Below are positions 17,616 through 27,509 of a stretch of DNA of 64,000 nucleotides, piece after piece. Position numbers and translations under genes: made by a program. The stretch is from assembly GCA_001664005.1 (NCBI GenBank), contig CP016093.1, positions 1,681,001 to 1,745,000 on the forward strand, in the 5' to 3' direction. Source of the stretch: Rhizobiales bacterium NRL2. Its GTDB lineage: Bacteria > Pseudomonadota > Alphaproteobacteria > Minwuiales > Minwuiaceae. The notes below the pieces were generated by a model. The model was not told the DNA's origin, did no database searches, and saw nothing but the letters and a program-made list of their open reading frames with translations. Numbering within the stretch: the stretch's first letter is position 1; each line of letters opens with the position of its first letter.

Positions 17616-18191
17616 ATGGCTCACGAGGTCGCTGAAAAGCAGACATTCGAAGTTGGCGGTCGCCTCAAGTGGTTCAACTACGTCAAGGGCTACGGGTTCG
17701 TGACCACCCCGGACGGCTCCGATGTCTTCCTGCATTTGTCGTGTTTGCGCAAGGCCGGGCTCTCCTTCATCGAGGAAGGTTCGGAAATCTGGTGCGAGGT
17801 CAGCGACGGCCCCCGTGGTTTGCAAGCGGTTTCGGTGCTTCAGGTGCGGCCCGCCACGGCGAACGAGGCAGCGGTCGCGCAATCCGCAGCGCGACAGCCT
17901 GCCGGCGAACCCGGCCAGCCGGCCCCCGAGACGGTATCGGGCGATCTGGAATCGATCACCGCCACGGTGAAGTGGTTCAACCGCATCCGTGGATATGGCT
18001 TCCTCTCGGTGGGCGAGAACACGCCCGACATCTTCCTGCACATCGAGGTGCTGCGCCGCGCTGGTCTGACCAGCGTGCAGCCCGGCCAGCAGGTTCAGGC
18101 CCTGGTCGAGGAAGGTGACAAGGGCCTGATGGCCCGTCAGGTCGACCTGATATCCGCCGGAGAACCGGACAGCGGCTTCCAGTCCGGCTGA
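17616..18191 (+). CDS. double cold-shock-domain protein
   Basis: This 191-residue cytoplasmic nucleic-acid-binding protein has two cold-shock domains. The first (about residues 14-78) has [12 protein letters not shown] and DVFLHL as RNP1/RNP2. The second (about 118-183) has [14 protein letters not shown] and DIFLHI. They are joined by a linker of about 40 residues rich in Ala, Pro and Gln. Both RNA-binding faces keep their aromatic residues. The start at 17616 follows GTGAGGAGGGGC; an in-frame ATG at 17580 has no ribosome site. Two-domain cold-shock proteins of this layout are common in alphaproteobacteria. The monooxygenase gene converges 7 bases downstream. Confidence 0.92.
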   Translation: MAHEVAEKQTFEVGGRLKWFNYVKGYGFVTTPDGSDVFLHLSCLRKAGLSFIEEGSEIWCEVSDGPRGLQAVSVLQVRPATANEAAVAQSAARQPAGEPGQPAPETVSGDLESITATVKWFNRIRGYGFLSVGENTPDIFLHIEVLRRAGLTSVQPGQQVQALVEEGDKGLMARQVDLISAGEPDSGFQSG

Positions 18192-18198
18192 CCTCCGT

Positions 18199-19383
18199 TC
18201 AGGGCGCGAGGCCCGTCCCACCATATAACCAGGCGATGCTGTCGTAATGCTGCTCGCGGTCGCGGCCGCCCAGCATCTGGTTGCGGACCAGCCGGACCGG
18301 ACCGGCGGCATGGTAGACATAGTCGCCGATCAGCCGCGACGAGAGTTGGACCCGGGCCGTGCGTGCGACACGCATGTCGCGATAGGCCAGCAGGGCCTTC
18401 CCGGCGTCGGGCTGGCTGTCCAGCAAGTGCGACAGGCAGACCGCGTCTTCCAGCGCCATGCAGGCCCCCTGCGCCATGTACTGCAGCATCGGATGCGCCG
18501 CATCGCCCAGCAGAGCCACGCGCCCGTCGACCCAGTTCCCGTCCGGGTCGCGGTCGCAGAGCACCCACATCCGCCAGTCGTCGGCCAGATCGATGATGGC
18601 GCGGGGGCGGTCGGCGATGTGGTCGAATCCCTTGCGTACGAAATCCTTGTCCACCGGAACCCCGGTCACCGGTTCCGAAGCATCCGAATGGAAAGTGACC
18701 ACCAGGTTGAACAGTTTCCAGCCGCTGAGCGGGTAGTGGACGATATGGCATTTCGGCCCGGCCCAGAGCGTCGCCGCGTTCCAGCGCAGTTCCTCCGGCA
18801 TCCGTTCGACCGGAATGACGGATCGGTAGGTTGTGTGACCGGAGACCCGAGGCTCGCCGTCGCCGACGAGCTGCGCGCGCACGGCCGAGCGGAGGCCGTC
18901 GGCGCCGATCAGGATATCGCCGCGATGCTTTCCGCCCGCGGCGGTGCGCACCGTGACCGTATCTCCGTCCTGCGCGTAGTCCGTGATCCGCTGATCGGTA
19001 AGCAGCGCCACATTCGGCCGCGCGGCGCAGGCGTCCAGCAGCACCTTGTGGAGGTCCGCCCGGTGGCAGACGGCATAGGGATTGCCGAAACGCTCGCGGA
19101 AGGGCGCGTCGACCGGTATCCGGCAGATCTCCTCGTCGGACAGGCTGTCCATCAACACCAGCCCGTCGATGTAGACGGCCGTCGCCCGCGCGCCCTCGCC
19201 GACGCCGAGCCAGTCGAAGGCATGGAAGGCGTTGGGGCCGAGCTGGATGCCGGCGCCGATCTCGCCGAAGGCGGGGGCCTGCTCCAGCACCGTGACGCGG
19301 AAGCCCTTCGACGACAGCCCCAGCGCCGCCGCAAGGCCGCCGATGCCGCCGCCCGTGACGAGGATGTGTTCCGACCGCGCCAT
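18199..19383 (-). CDS. FAD-dependent aromatic hydroxylase (3-hydroxybenzoate 6-hydroxylase/salicylate hydroxylase type)
   Basis: This 394-residue single-component flavoprotein monooxygenase uses NAD(P)H and O2 to hydroxylate a phenolic or aromatic acid. It has the N-terminal GGGIGGLAAALGL dinucleotide fold, the mid-protein ILIGADGLRSAVR (DG motif) and the second FAD motif GDAAHPMLQYMAQGACMALEDA. The C-terminus YDSIAWLYGGTGL resembles 3-hydroxybenzoate 6-hydroxylases that feed the gentisate pathway. No gentisate dioxygenase is in the window, so the exact substrate is open. The gene diverges from an FAD oxidoreductase across 109 bases. Confidence 0.78.
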   Translation of the reverse strand: MARSEHILVTGGGIGGLAAALGLSSKGFRVTVLEQAPAFGEIGAGIQLGPNAFHAFDWLGVGEGARATAVYIDGLVLMDSLSDEEICRIPVDAPFRERFGNPYAVCHRADLHKVLLDACAARPNVALLTDQRITDYAQDGDTVTVRTAAGGKHRGDILIGADGLRSAVRAQLVGDGEPRVSGHTTYRSVIPVERMPEELRWNAATLWAGPKCHIVHYPLSGWKLFNLVVTFHSDASEPVTGVPVDKDFVRKGFDHIADRPRAIIDLADDWRMWVLCDRDPDGNWVDGRVALLGDAAHPMLQYMAQGACMALEDAVCLSHLLDSQPDAGKALLAYRDMRVARTARVQLSSRLIGDYVYHAAGPVRLVRNQMLGGRDREQHYDSIAWLYGGTGLAP

Positions 19384-19492
19384 TGAATTCTCCCTCCCGG
19401 AACCGGCGCATTCTTAGGCGCTCAGCCGTGGCGGAGCAATGCAGCCCGCCGGCCCTTGCTCTATAGTCTCCGCAAACAGGGGGAGAATGCAG

Positions 19493-20842
19493 ATGGCGCA
19501 ACATCCGGGGATGATCACCGTTCGGCGGCCTGCGGACGCCACGCGGTCGCTGGAGGCCGATCTCTGCGTCGTGGGATCCGGCGCGGCCGGGCTGTCCGCG
19601 GCGCTCGAGGCCCGCTCCCTGGGTCAGAGCGTGATCGTCGTCGACGCCTCGCCGCAGCTCGGCGGTCAGGCGATCGGCAGCGCGATCGGCACGATCTGCG
19701 GCCTCTACGCCAATGGCGAGGGGCCGCACCGCGTCACCTACGGGGTCATGGACGAGATGCTGGCGGCGCTGACGGCCAACGGCGACGCCGCCGCGCGTCG
19801 CGCCCGCAACACCCTGATCCTGGACTACTCGATCAACGCCTGGATGCGCTGGGCCGAGGACGCCGTGGCGGACCGCGGGGTGACGCCGCTCACCGGGGCA
19901 GTCCTCAGGGAAGTCACGGTCGAGGACGGACGTATCCGGGTCCTGCATCTGACTACGCGCTGGGGCGACTACGAGGTCCGCGCCAACGCCTTCGTCGATG
20001 CTTCCGGCGACGCCGTCCTGTCCTGGCTCGCGGGTCTTGAGCTGAACCAGGCGGATCAGGACATCTACGGCACCATCATGGCCGTCTTCGAGGACGTCGA
20101 CACTGACCTCTGCGGATCCTGGCCCCGGGACACCTTCCACGAGGCGATGCGCCGCCGCGGCGACGAATTCGGACTGGTGCGCCATGACGGTTTCATCTTT
20201 CCCGTCGCCCGGGGCGGCCGCGTTCTGCTCAACATGACCCATATCGAGACGCCGCAGGAAGCCGTCGGCCTGGCGCTGTCGGGCATCGCGGGCCGGCGGC
20301 AGATCGACGGCCTGCTGGCGCTGTTCCGCGACGAGTTTCCCGACGCCTTCGGCAAGGTCCGGGTGGCGCTCTACGGCCAGCCGGGCATCCGCCAGACGCG
20401 GACAATCCGGGGCCGGAGCCGCATCACAGTTGATGACGTGCGCCAGGGTCGGAAGCCCGACGACGCCGTGGTCCGCTGCAGCTGGCCGATCGAGCTGCAC
20501 ACGGAGATGGCGGATACCCACTGGGAGGTCTTCGACGCCGATCACATGCACTACGTCCCCTTCGGCGCGATGGTGCCGAAGGGCCTGGACAACGTGGTGA
20601 CGGCAGGCCGCTGCATCGACGCCGAACCCGCCGCGCTCGCCAGCGTCCGGGTGATGGGCCCGTGCTTCGCCATGGGCCGCGCAGCAGCTGCAGCGGCGGC
20701 CCGGCTGGGCGGCGGTTCCTTTCATCAGATCGATATCGCCGGCCTGCAGCGGGACGTGGCCGACAATCTGAGCCGCGCCGACCACGATCCCTGGACGCGG
20801 GACTTTGTTGCCGAGTCGGGCCGCGAGGCGGACGGCGCCTAG
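19493..20842 (+). CDS. FAD-dependent oxidoreductase (FAD_oxidored family)
   Basis: This 449-residue flavoprotein has an N-terminal GSGAAGLSAALEARSLGQSV Rossmann motif, then GGQAIGSAIGTICGLYANG and a late GRCIDAEPAALASVRVMGPC segment, the pattern of the PF12831 FAD-dependent oxidoreductases. The substrate is unknown. Two ATGs are possible. 19493 is chosen because AGGGGGAG ends seven bases before it; 19487 is too close. Its stop overlaps the MFS gene stop on the opposite strand by four bases. Divergence from an aromatic hydroxylase and convergence with a carrier suggest a shared catabolic role, but this is inference. Confidence 0.75.
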   Translation: MAQHPGMITVRRPADATRSLEADLCVVGSGAAGLSAALEARSLGQSVIVVDASPQLGGQAIGSAIGTICGLYANGEGPHRVTYGVMDEMLAALTANGDAAARRARNTLILDYSINAWMRWAEDAVADRGVTPLTGAVLREVTVEDGRIRVLHLTTRWGDYEVRANAFVDASGDAVLSWLAGLELNQADQDIYGTIMAVFEDVDTDLCGSWPRDTFHEAMRRRGDEFGLVRHDGFIFPVARGGRVLLNMTHIETPQEAVGLALSGIAGRRQIDGLLALFRDEFPDAFGKVRVALYGQPGIRQTRTIRGRSRITVDDVRQGRKPDDAVVRCSWPIELHTEMADTHWEVFDADHMHYVPFGAMVPKGLDNVVTAGRCIDAEPAALASVRVMGPCFAMGRAAAAAAARLGGGSFHQIDIAGLQRDVADNLSRADHDPWTRDFVAESGREADGA

Positions 20843-22071
20843 CGCCGGACGGCAACGCCGAAGCGGGCGGCCAGCGTCGAGAAGACGGACGCGCCCAGGC
20901 AATAGAGCGCTGACCAGACGGCGATGGTCTCCATCGTGGTGCCGCCATCGATGGCGTAGCCCATGACGAAAGGCGCGAGCCCGGTGGAGAACACCATCAT
21001 TGCCGTGGCGAAGGCGCGGATCGAACCGATGTGGCGCGTGCCGTAGAGTTCGGCCCAGAGCGCGCCGAGCAGGACCTGGGTGAGGCCGGCGCCGAAGCCC
21101 ATCAGGCCGAGGAAGACCGGTGCGGTCGCCGGATCGTCGCCGGCCCAGAGCACGAGGGCGGAAGCCGCCAGCGGCGTCAGGAAGACGCTGACCAGCCGCC
21201 GCGCGCCCAGCCAGTCGACCAGCGCGCCGCCGACCAGCAGCCCCGCCACGGTGGTCGCCGCGAAAGCCGAGAAGGAGAACGCCATGGTCTCGATGTCCCA
21301 GCCCTTGGCGCCGGCGAGGTGGACCTGGTGGAAGAAGAAGCCCGTCGAGATGAAGGCCGGGGCCAGCAGCGCCGGCATGCGCAGCCACAGGCCCGGATCG
21401 CGCAGCGCGTCCGACAGGCTGTAGTCGCCCGAACGCCGGCGGTCTTCCGCGCTCGCCGCCGGGCCGCTGTCTCTCTCCGGCCGCTGCCAGCCCGTCCGGC
21501 GCAGCAGCATCGGCACGACCGGAATCAGCGCGAGGACCAGCACCGCGGTGGCGAACCAGGCGTTGCGCCAGCCGAGCCAGGCCACCAGGAAGATGACGAA
21601 GGGCGGGGATGCGGCGACGCCGATGGCGTGACCCAGCGAGGCGATGGAGATCGCGCGGCCCCGGAACCCCTCGAAATGCCGCGCCATTGCTGTGATTCCG
21701 ACATGGGTCGACATGCCCTGCCCGAACAGCCTGAGGCCGAAGATCGCGACGGTCAGTGCGACGGCCGACCATGCCAGCCCGGCGAAGGCGGCCACCCCCG
21801 CCAGGCCGAGCAGCACGACGAAGGAGCTGCCGGCCAGCGACAGGTGATCGACGATACGCCCGAACAGGATCAACGTCGCGCCGCTGGCGATGGTGCCGAT
21901 CATGTAGACCAGCCCGAATTCGCCGTGGCTGAGGCCGAAATCGGCGCGGATCTCGCCGCCGAACAGCGAGATGAAATAGGTCTGGCCGACACTGGACAGC
22001 AGGCACATGAAGGCGCCGAAGACGATCAGCGCGATGTTGCGGCCGAGCGGCCGCTCCGCCTCCGCGCTCAT
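20839..22071 (-). CDS. major facilitator superfamily transporter
   Basis: This 410-residue inner-membrane carrier has about 12 predicted helices and a central charged loop (residues near 195-220, RRTGWQRPERDSGPAASAED). MFS features include the loop FGRIVDHLSLAG between helices 2 and 3 and GLRLFGQGMSTHVGITAMARHF, where a GQG in helix 4 is common in the monocarboxylate-porter-like branch. The substrate is unknown. The stop of this gene is followed directly by a convergent gene, and its own ATG overlaps the hemW stop (ATGA). It is thus the last gene of rph-rdgB-hemW-MFS. Confidence 0.82.
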   Translation of the reverse strand: MSAEAERPLGRNIALIVFGAFMCLLSSVGQTYFISLFGGEIRADFGLSHGEFGLVYMIGTIASGATLILFGRIVDHLSLAGSSFVVLLGLAGVAAFAGLAWSAVALTVAIFGLRLFGQGMSTHVGITAMARHFEGFRGRAISIASLGHAIGVAASPPFVIFLVAWLGWRNAWFATAVLVLALIPVVPMLLRRTGWQRPERDSGPAASAEDRRRSGDYSLSDALRDPGLWLRMPALLAPAFISTGFFFHQVHLAGAKGWDIETMAFSFSAFAATTVAGLLVGGALVDWLGARRLVSVFLTPLAASALVLWAGDDPATAPVFLGLMGFGAGLTQVLLGALWAELYGTRHIGSIRAFATAMMVFSTGLAPFVMGYAIDGGTTMETIAVWSALYCLGASVFSTLAARFGVAVRR

Positions 22072-23231
22072 GCCGCCGCGCGCTCGGCGATCAGCCGCGA
22101 GGCGATGGCGTCCAGCAGCAGCCGTCCTGCCGGCAGGATCCGGAGCCGTTCGGTGTCCAGTTCGATCAGGCCCTGCGCGGCCAGTTGCGCTGCGGCATCG
22201 GTATCGACGAACGCCTCCAGGGGCCGGCCGGTTTCCCGCCGCAGCGCTGCGATGTCGACGCCTTCGGCGAGGCGAAGCCCCATCAGCATCGCTTCCTCGG
22301 CCTGTTCGTCCGGGTCGAGCTTCCGGTACTCGTCCGCGCCCCGGCCTTCGCGTCCGACCGCTTCGAGCCATCTCTCGGGCTTCTTCCAGTTGGCGGTGGC
22401 GAAGCGTGCGCCGTCGGCGCCCAGCGGGCGGCCATGAGCGCCCGGCCCGACGCCGATCCACGAGCCGTAGCGCCAGTAGGCGAGGTTGTGGCGGCTCTCA
22501 TGGCCCGGCGCGGCGTGGTTCGAGGTCTCGTAGGCGGGCATGCCGGCCGCTTCGCAGATATCCTGCGTCATCTCGTAGAGGTCGGCTGCCGGATCGTCGT
22601 CCATCGGCGACCAGGCGCCGCGGCGGACGGCGCCGGCGAAGCCCGTATTGGCCTCGATGGTGAGCTGGTAGAGCGAAAGGTGCCCGGCCGAGAGGCCTAT
22701 GGCCTGCTCCAGCTCGGCGCGCCAGCGCGCCGCGTCCTGGCCGGGCAGGGCGTAGATCAGGTCGAAGGAGAAGCGGTCGAAGCTCTGCCGCGCGGTCTCG
22801 ATGGCGGCGAGCGCCTGGCCCGCGTCATGGGCGCGTCCGAGGAAGTTCAGCGCGTCATTGTCGAAGCTCTGTACGCCCAGGCTGAGGCGGTTGACGCCGG
22901 CGGCCCGGAAATCCCGGAACCGTCCCGCCTCGACCGAGGAGGGGTTGGCCTCCAGCGTGATCTCGCAGTCCGGGGCCAGACCGAAGGCGCCGTCGATGTT
23001 CCGGAGAATTCCGTCGACCAGCCAGGCCGGCATCAGCGAGGGCGTGCCGCCGCCGAAGAAGACCGATGTCGCCCGGCCGTCGAAGCGCTCGCCCCACCAG
23101 GCAATCTCCCGGCCCATCGCCTGCGCCCAGGCGGCCTCGTCGACGGTCTCGCGGACATGGCTGTTGAAGTCGCAATAGGGGCACTTGGAGATGCAGAACG
23201 GCCAGTGGACGTAGATCGCGTGTCCGGTCAA
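22068..23231 (-). CDS. hemW: HemW, haem chaperone / coproporphyrinogen oxidase-like radical SAM protein
   Basis: This 387-residue radical SAM protein has Cys13, Cys17 and Cys20 in the CxxxCxYC motif ([17 protein letters not shown]) for the 4Fe-4S cluster. The SAM-binding FFGGGTPS and RLSLGVQSF motifs and a C-terminal HemN-like domain follow. It lacks the extra N-terminal cysteine of true oxygen-independent coproporphyrinogen oxidases, so it fits HemW, a haem chaperone, better than HemN. The start codon is TTG, overlapping the rdgB stop as TTGA, so translation is coupled. The rph-rdgB-hemW order is common in alphaproteobacteria. Confidence 0.9.
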   Translation of the reverse strand: MTGHAIYVHWPFCISKCPYCDFNSHVRETVDEAAWAQAMGREIAWWGERFDGRATSVFFGGGTPSLMPAWLVDGILRNIDGAFGLAPDCEITLEANPSSVEAGRFRDFRAAGVNRLSLGVQSFDNDALNFLGRAHDAGQALAAIETARQSFDRFSFDLIYALPGQDAARWRAELEQAIGLSAGHLSLYQLTIEANTGFAGAVRRGAWSPMDDDPAADLYEMTQDICEAAGMPAYETSNHAAPGHESRHNLAYWRYGSWIGVGPGAHGRPLGADGARFATANWKKPERWLEAVGREGRGADEYRKLDPDEQAEEAMLMGLRLAEGVDIAALRRETGRPLEAFVDTDAAAQLAAQGLIELDTERLRILPAGRLLLDAIASRLIAERAAA

Positions 23232-23827
23232 AGGCAGGATTCCAGAAGCTGTCGGAAGGCGTCCGCACGGTGGCTGATGGCGTGCTTCTCGTCGGGCGGC
23301 ATCTCGCCGAAGGTCACGTCGTGCCCGTCGGGCAGGAAGATGGGGTCATAGCCGAAGCCGTGCTCGCCCCGCGGCGGCCAGACCAGTTGCCCTTCCACCG
23401 TGCCTTCGAAGACGGCCTCGCCGCCGTCCGGCCAGGCCAGCGCGAGGGCGCAGACGAAGCGCGCGGAGCGGTCGGAGGCGCCCTGTTCGCGCAAGGCGTT
23501 CTCGACCTTCTCCATGGCCAGCGCGAAGTCCTTGTCCGGGCCGGCCCAGCGCGCCGAGTAGATCCCCGGCGCGCCGTCGAGCAGCGCCACCGCAAGCCCC
23601 GAATCGTCGGCCAGCGCCGGCATGTCCGCCGCCTTCGCCGCCGCCCGCGCCTTCAGCAGCGCATTGCCGGTGAAGCTGTCCTCGGTTTCCTCCGGCTCCG
23701 GCAGATCGAGGTCGGCGGCGGCGACGGTCTCGATGCCGTGCGGCTGCACCAGATCGGCGATCTCGCGGACCTTGCCCCTGTTGTGGCTGGCGACGACGAT
23801 CCGCTTCTCGGTCAGCTTGCGCGTCAT
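23228..23827 (-). CDS. rdgB: dITP/XTP pyrophosphatase
   Basis: This 199-residue house-cleaning nucleotidase of the Ham1/RdgB family hydrolyses dITP, ITP and XTP to the monophosphates, keeping deaminated bases out of DNA. Diagnostic segments are [13 protein letters not shown] near the N-terminus, [22 protein letters not shown] and the C-terminal [11 protein letters not shown]. The ATG at 23827 follows GGAGG. It lies two bases after rph and overlaps hemW. Confidence 0.95.
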   Translation of the reverse strand: MTRKLTEKRIVVASHNRGKVREIADLVQPHGIETVAAADLDLPEPEETEDSFTGNALLKARAAAKAADMPALADDSGLAVALLDGAPGIYSARWAGPDKDFALAMEKVENALREQGASDRSARFVCALALAWPDGGEAVFEGTVEGQLVWPPRGEHGFGYDPIFLPDGHDVTFGEMPPDEKHAISHRADAFRQLLESCL

Positions 23828-23829
23828 GA

Positions 23830-24549
23830 TCAGCCTCCGATGGCCCGCCGCTGATGTTCGCAGAGCTCCGCGCAGCCCTTCTTCGCCAAGCGCAGCAGCT
23901 CCAGGAACTCCGTGTCCGTGAAGGGCGTGCCCTCGGCGGTGGCCTGGATCTCGCAGAGCGTGCCGCCGTCGGTGATGACGAAGTTGCCGTCCGTTTCCGC
24001 GTTCGAATCCTCGGCGTAGTCCAGGTCCAGCACCGGCGCGCCGCCGAAGATGCCGCAGGAGATCGCGGCCACATGGCCGATCAGCGGGATGGCGGGAATG
24101 GCCTGCTTCTCGACCAGCTTCTCGAACGCGAGATGCAGCGCGATCCACGCCCCGGTGATGGAGGCGGTGCGGGTGCCGCCGTCAGCCTGGATGACGTCGC
24201 AGTCGACGCGGATCTGGCGTTCGCCGAAGCCTTCCAGATTGGTCACCGCGCGCAGCGAACGGCCGATCAGGCGCTGGATCTCCTGCGTGCGGCCGGACTG
24301 CTTGCCGCGCGCCGCCTCGCGGTCGGTGCGCGTGTGCGTCGAGCGCGGCAGCATGCCGTACTCGGCCGTGACCCAGCCGCGGCCCGAGTTCCTGAGCCAT
24401 GGCGGCACACGCTCCTCGATCGAGGCGGCGCAGAGGACATGCGTGTCGCCGAAGCGGATCAGGCAGGAGCCTTCCGCGTACTTGGCGAAGCCTGGCTCGA
24501 TCGTGACCTGTCGCATCTCGTCGGCGGCGCGGCCCGAAGGTCGTGGCAT
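23830..24549 (-). CDS. rph: ribonuclease PH
   Basis: This 239-residue phosphorolytic 3'-5' exoribonuclease trims tRNA 3' ends and forms a hexameric ring. It begins with the family RPSGR and [17 protein letters not shown]. Other motifs are [21 protein letters not shown], with the RNA-binding arginines, and [18 protein letters not shown], with the phosphate-site residues. The start follows GGAGAAACGA. It is the first gene of the rph-rdgB-hemW-MFS group and is divergent from hrcA, with 133 bases between the starts. Confidence 0.95.
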   Translation of the reverse strand: MPRPSGRAADEMRQVTIEPGFAKYAEGSCLIRFGDTHVLCAASIEERVPPWLRNSGRGWVTAEYGMLPRSTHTRTDREAARGKQSGRTQEIQRLIGRSLRAVTNLEGFGERQIRVDCDVIQADGGTRTASITGAWIALHLAFEKLVEKQAIPAIPLIGHVAAISCGIFGGAPVLDLDYAEDSNAETDGNFVITDGGTLCEIQATAEGTPFTDTEFLELLRLAKKGCAELCEHQRRAIGG

Positions 24550-24682
24550 TTCGTTTCTCCTTGTCTTCGGAACGTGCTTCTAGGCCATATGAGGGGCGGG
24601 GGGAACCGGGTCGAGAACGTTGACCCCGGACCGGGGCGTCCCTAACTTCCGCACCACATCCGTTTTTCGGTAACATGGGAAG

Positions 24683-25732
24683 ATGCACGACAAGGCCGTC
24701 ATTCAGTCACTGGACGAACGCAGCCGCGAGATCTTCCGACATATCGTTGAGGGCTATCTGGAGACGGGGGCGCCGGTCGGTTCGCGTACGATCTCCCGCC
24801 GGCTCCATACCGCGCTTTCGCCAGCGTCCGTCCGCAACACGATGTCCGACCTGGAAGAGCTTGGGCTGCTTTACTCGCCGCACACTTCGGCCGGCCGCAT
24901 GCCGACGGAAGTGGGCTTGAGGCTGTTCATCGACGGATTCCTCGAAATCGGCGATCTGACCGATGACGAGCGGGCCTCGATCGAGGGGCATTGCGTCGCT
25001 GTCGGCCGCAACTATACGGACATGCTTACCCAGGCCAGCGACATGCTGTCGACGCTGTCGGGCTACGCCGGGCTGGTCACGGTGCCCAAGAACGATCAGC
25101 CCCTCAAGCATCTGGAGTTTGTCAGCCTGGCGCCCGACAAGGCGCTGGTGGTCATGGTCACGGTCGGCGGCGTGGTCGAGAACCGGCTGATCGCGCTGCC
25201 GCCCGGGCTGCCGCCCTCGTCGCTGGAGGAGGCGGGAAACTACCTCTCGGAGCGGCTGCGGGGCAGCACGATCACCGAGGCCAGGGACGCGATCCTGAAG
25301 GAGATCGAGGAACATCAGGCGCAGCTCGACGCGCTGGCGTCCCAGGTGGTGGAGGCGGGCCTCGCCGACTGGGCCGGCGGCGACGGCTCCAGCCGCCTGA
25401 TCATCCGCGGCAGCGGACGGTTGCTGGAGGATGTGCAGGCGATCGAGGATCTGGAGCGGGTGCGGCGCCTGTTCAACGATCTCGAGACGAAAAGCGACCT
25501 GGTGAACATGCTCGACCTCACCGGCGAGGGCGAGGGCGTGCGCATCTTCATCGGCTCCGAGAGCAAGCTGTTCAGCCTTTCGGGCAGTTCGATGATTGTC
25601 GCGCCCTTCTCCGACAGCAATCAGCAGATCGTCGGCTCGATCGGCGTGATCGGCCCGACGCGCTTGAATTACGCGCGCATCATTCCCATGGTGGACTACA
25701 CCGCGCGCGTGATCGGAAAGCTGATCGGCTGA
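24683..25732 (+). CDS. hrcA: heat-inducible transcription repressor HrcA
   Basis: This 349-residue repressor of heat-shock operons has an N-terminal winged helix (SREIFRHIVEGYLETGAPVGSR, then LHTALSPASVRNTMSDLEELG, then YSPHTSAGRMPTEVGLRLFIDG), a GAF-like domain and the C-terminal IGPTRLNYARIIPMVDYTA motif. HrcA usually binds CIRCE (TTAGCACTC-N9-GAGTGCTAA); I do not find one upstream, so the targets, probably groESL, are elsewhere. It is followed by grpE on the same strand, a typical alphaproteobacterial pair. Confidence 0.95.
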   Translation: MHDKAVIQSLDERSREIFRHIVEGYLETGAPVGSRTISRRLHTALSPASVRNTMSDLEELGLLYSPHTSAGRMPTEVGLRLFIDGFLEIGDLTDDERASIEGHCVAVGRNYTDMLTQASDMLSTLSGYAGLVTVPKNDQPLKHLEFVSLAPDKALVVMVTVGGVVENRLIALPPGLPPSSLEEAGNYLSERLRGSTITEARDAILKEIEEHQAQLDALASQVVEAGLADWAGGDGSSRLIIRGSGRLLEDVQAIEDLERVRRLFNDLETKSDLVNMLDLTGEGEGVRIFIGSESKLFSLSGSSMIVAPFSDSNQQIVGSIGVIGPTRLNYARIIPMVDYTARVIGKLIG

Positions 25733-25774
25733 GCCTCGGCCCACGATGCGCCCTCCAGAATTCAGGACCGAACG

Positions 25775-26452
25775 ATGATGCAGGAAGACGGCAAGAAGTT
25801 GCCCGAGGACAAGGTCGACGAGAGCCGGCCGACCGAGGAAATCGCCGACAGCGAGGATGCGGCGGCGGAGGCGGCTGAGCAGGCGGCGAACGACATGGAC
25901 CAGGAGCCCGACGCGCCGGCCGCGCCGCCCGAGAACGAGGTCGCCGGCGAGCCGGACGAACTGGCGGTGCTGACCGAGGAGAACGCATCGCTGAAGGACC
26001 GGCTGGTGCGCACGCTGGCGGAGCTGGAGAACACCCGCAAGCGCGCGCAGCGCGACCGCGAGGACGCCCAGAAGTTCGCCGTCCAGAAGTTCGCGCGCGA
26101 CATGTGCGAGGTCGCCGACAACCTGCAGCGGGCCATTGACGCCGCGCCGGAGGAGGGGGCGGACGAGAACACCATGGCGGTGCTGGAGGGTGTGAAGATC
26201 ACCCGGGCCGCGCTGCAGCAGATCTTCGAACGTCATGGCATCCGGGTGATCGAGGCCAGGGACCAGAAGTTCGACCCCAACCTGCACGAGGCCATGACCG
26301 AGATCGACGTGCCCGGCGCGCCGCCGGGGATCTGCATCGAGGTGATCGAGACCGGATACACCCTGAACGGTCGTCTGCTGCGTCCCGCACGCGTGGTGGT
26401 GACGAAGGCGCAGAGCCGTTCCGCCGGCCAGAGGGTGGACACACAGGCCTGA
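25775..26452 (+). CDS. grpE: GrpE nucleotide exchange factor
   Basis: This 225-residue co-chaperone releases ADP from DnaK. An acidic, disordered N-terminal tail of about 65 residues precedes the long dimerising helix (LTEENASLKDRLVRTLAELENTRKRAQRD). The beta-wing domain ends with the signature FDPNLHEAMTEIDVPG and GYTLNGRLLRPARVVV. Two adjacent ATGs (25775 and 25778) could start it. It is 42 bases after hrcA. dnaK does not follow in this window. Confidence 0.95.
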   Translation: MMQEDGKKLPEDKVDESRPTEEIADSEDAAAEAAEQAANDMDQEPDAPAAPPENEVAGEPDELAVLTEENASLKDRLVRTLAELENTRKRAQRDREDAQKFAVQKFARDMCEVADNLQRAIDAAPEEGADENTMAVLEGVKITRAALQQIFERHGIRVIEARDQKFDPNLHEAMTEIDVPGAPPGICIEVIETGYTLNGRLLRPARVVVTKAQSRSAGQRVDTQA

Positions 26453-26475
26453 GGCCGGCGGCCGGAGCGCGGCGC

Positions 26476-27441
26476 GTGCCGATCCGAAATGACGAGCGGC
26501 TTCTGGTCGAGGCGGTGGTCGACTACGCCGAGCGCCGCGGCCTCGCCCTGACGCGGCTGTCGCATGACTGGATCCTGGTGCTCGAGGCCGAGGACCGGCG
26601 GCACGTCGTCTTCGGCTACGACGTCGGGCTCAATGGCGCCGGCTGTCTCAGGGTCGCCAACGACAAGGCCGCCAGCTTCGAGGTGTTGCGCGCTGCGGGC
26701 GTGACCATGATCGAGCATCGGCTGTTCCTGGAGCCGATCATGCATCGCTTCACCGGGCAGCCCGGCAACTGGCAGGCCTTGCTGAAGACCTTCGCGGACT
26801 TCGGCGGCGATGTGGTGGTCAAGGCCAACGAGGGCACCAGCGGCAACGATGTCCACCGTGTGGATTCGGTGGCCGAACTGGAGCGCGTCGTCCACATGCT
26901 GCTGCAGGGGTGCCGTTCCATCGCGCTCTCGCCCTTCGTCGAGATCGCCGCCGAACAACGCTTCGTCATCCTGGACGGCGAAATCGTGCTCGCCTACGAC
27001 AAGACCCGGCCCGCCGTGGTGGGCGACGGAGAGCGCACCCTGCGCCAGCTTGCCGCCGCGGTCATGACACCGGAGATGGCAGAGGCCTTCGGCGAATGGC
27101 TGGCCGCCCGCACGCCGCGGGAACTGGACCGGGCGCCGGACAGGGGCGAGATCGTCACTGTCGGCTGGCGGCACAATCTGGGTCATGGCGCGCGGCCGAA
27201 GGAACTGGAATCGAGCCATCCCACCGTCGCCGCCAACGGCGAGATTGCCTTGCGCGCGGCCGAGGCGGTCGGCCTGCGGTTCGGCAGCGTCGACATTGCA
27301 GAGGCGGTCGACGGCGTGCCCGCGGTGATGGAGATCAACGCCGGCGTCATGCTGGAGCATTTCGCCCGCGCCGGCGCAGAGCGGCGCGCACGGGCGGTCG
27401 AAATCTACCAGGCGGCGCTGGCGCGGGCCTTCGACGCATAG
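26476..27441 (+). CDS. ATP-grasp domain protein
   Basis: This 321-residue protein of the RimK/cyanophycin-synthetase-like ATP-grasp group probably ligates an amine or amino acid to a carboxylate. A D-KAASFEVLRAAGV segment opens the ATP-grasp fold. FGGDVVVKANEGTSGNDVHRV is the nucleotide-binding loop, and VMEINAGVMLEHF near residue 290 holds the metal-binding Glu/Asn pair. The start is a GTG with a poor ribosome site only 23 bases after grpE, so the N-terminus is tentative. Neither substrate nor product can be named. Confidence 0.68.
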   Translation: MPIRNDERLLVEAVVDYAERRGLALTRLSHDWILVLEAEDRRHVVFGYDVGLNGAGCLRVANDKAASFEVLRAAGVTMIEHRLFLEPIMHRFTGQPGNWQALLKTFADFGGDVVVKANEGTSGNDVHRVDSVAELERVVHMLLQGCRSIALSPFVEIAAEQRFVILDGEIVLAYDKTRPAVVGDGERTLRQLAAAVMTPEMAEAFGEWLAARTPRELDRAPDRGEIVTVGWRHNLGHGARPKELESSHPTVAANGEIALRAAEAVGLRFGSVDIAEAVDGVPAVMEINAGVMLEHFARAGAERRARAVEIYQAALARAFDA

Positions 27442-27509
27442 GCATTTGGCCCGGACCGGGCGATGCTCTAGGTAGTACGCGGATAACAGCCGTTTGGGAG
27501 GAGCGCATC

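Noticed and set aside
18137-22006. A 1289-codon open frame on the minus strand
   Set aside because: It is a shadow of a monooxygenase, an FAD oxidoreductase and an MFS carrier in other frames. Its translation shows no domain.
24550-24682. A CIRCE element between rph and hrcA
   Set aside because: No TTAGCACTC-N9-GAGTGCTAA or close variant is present in either orientation.
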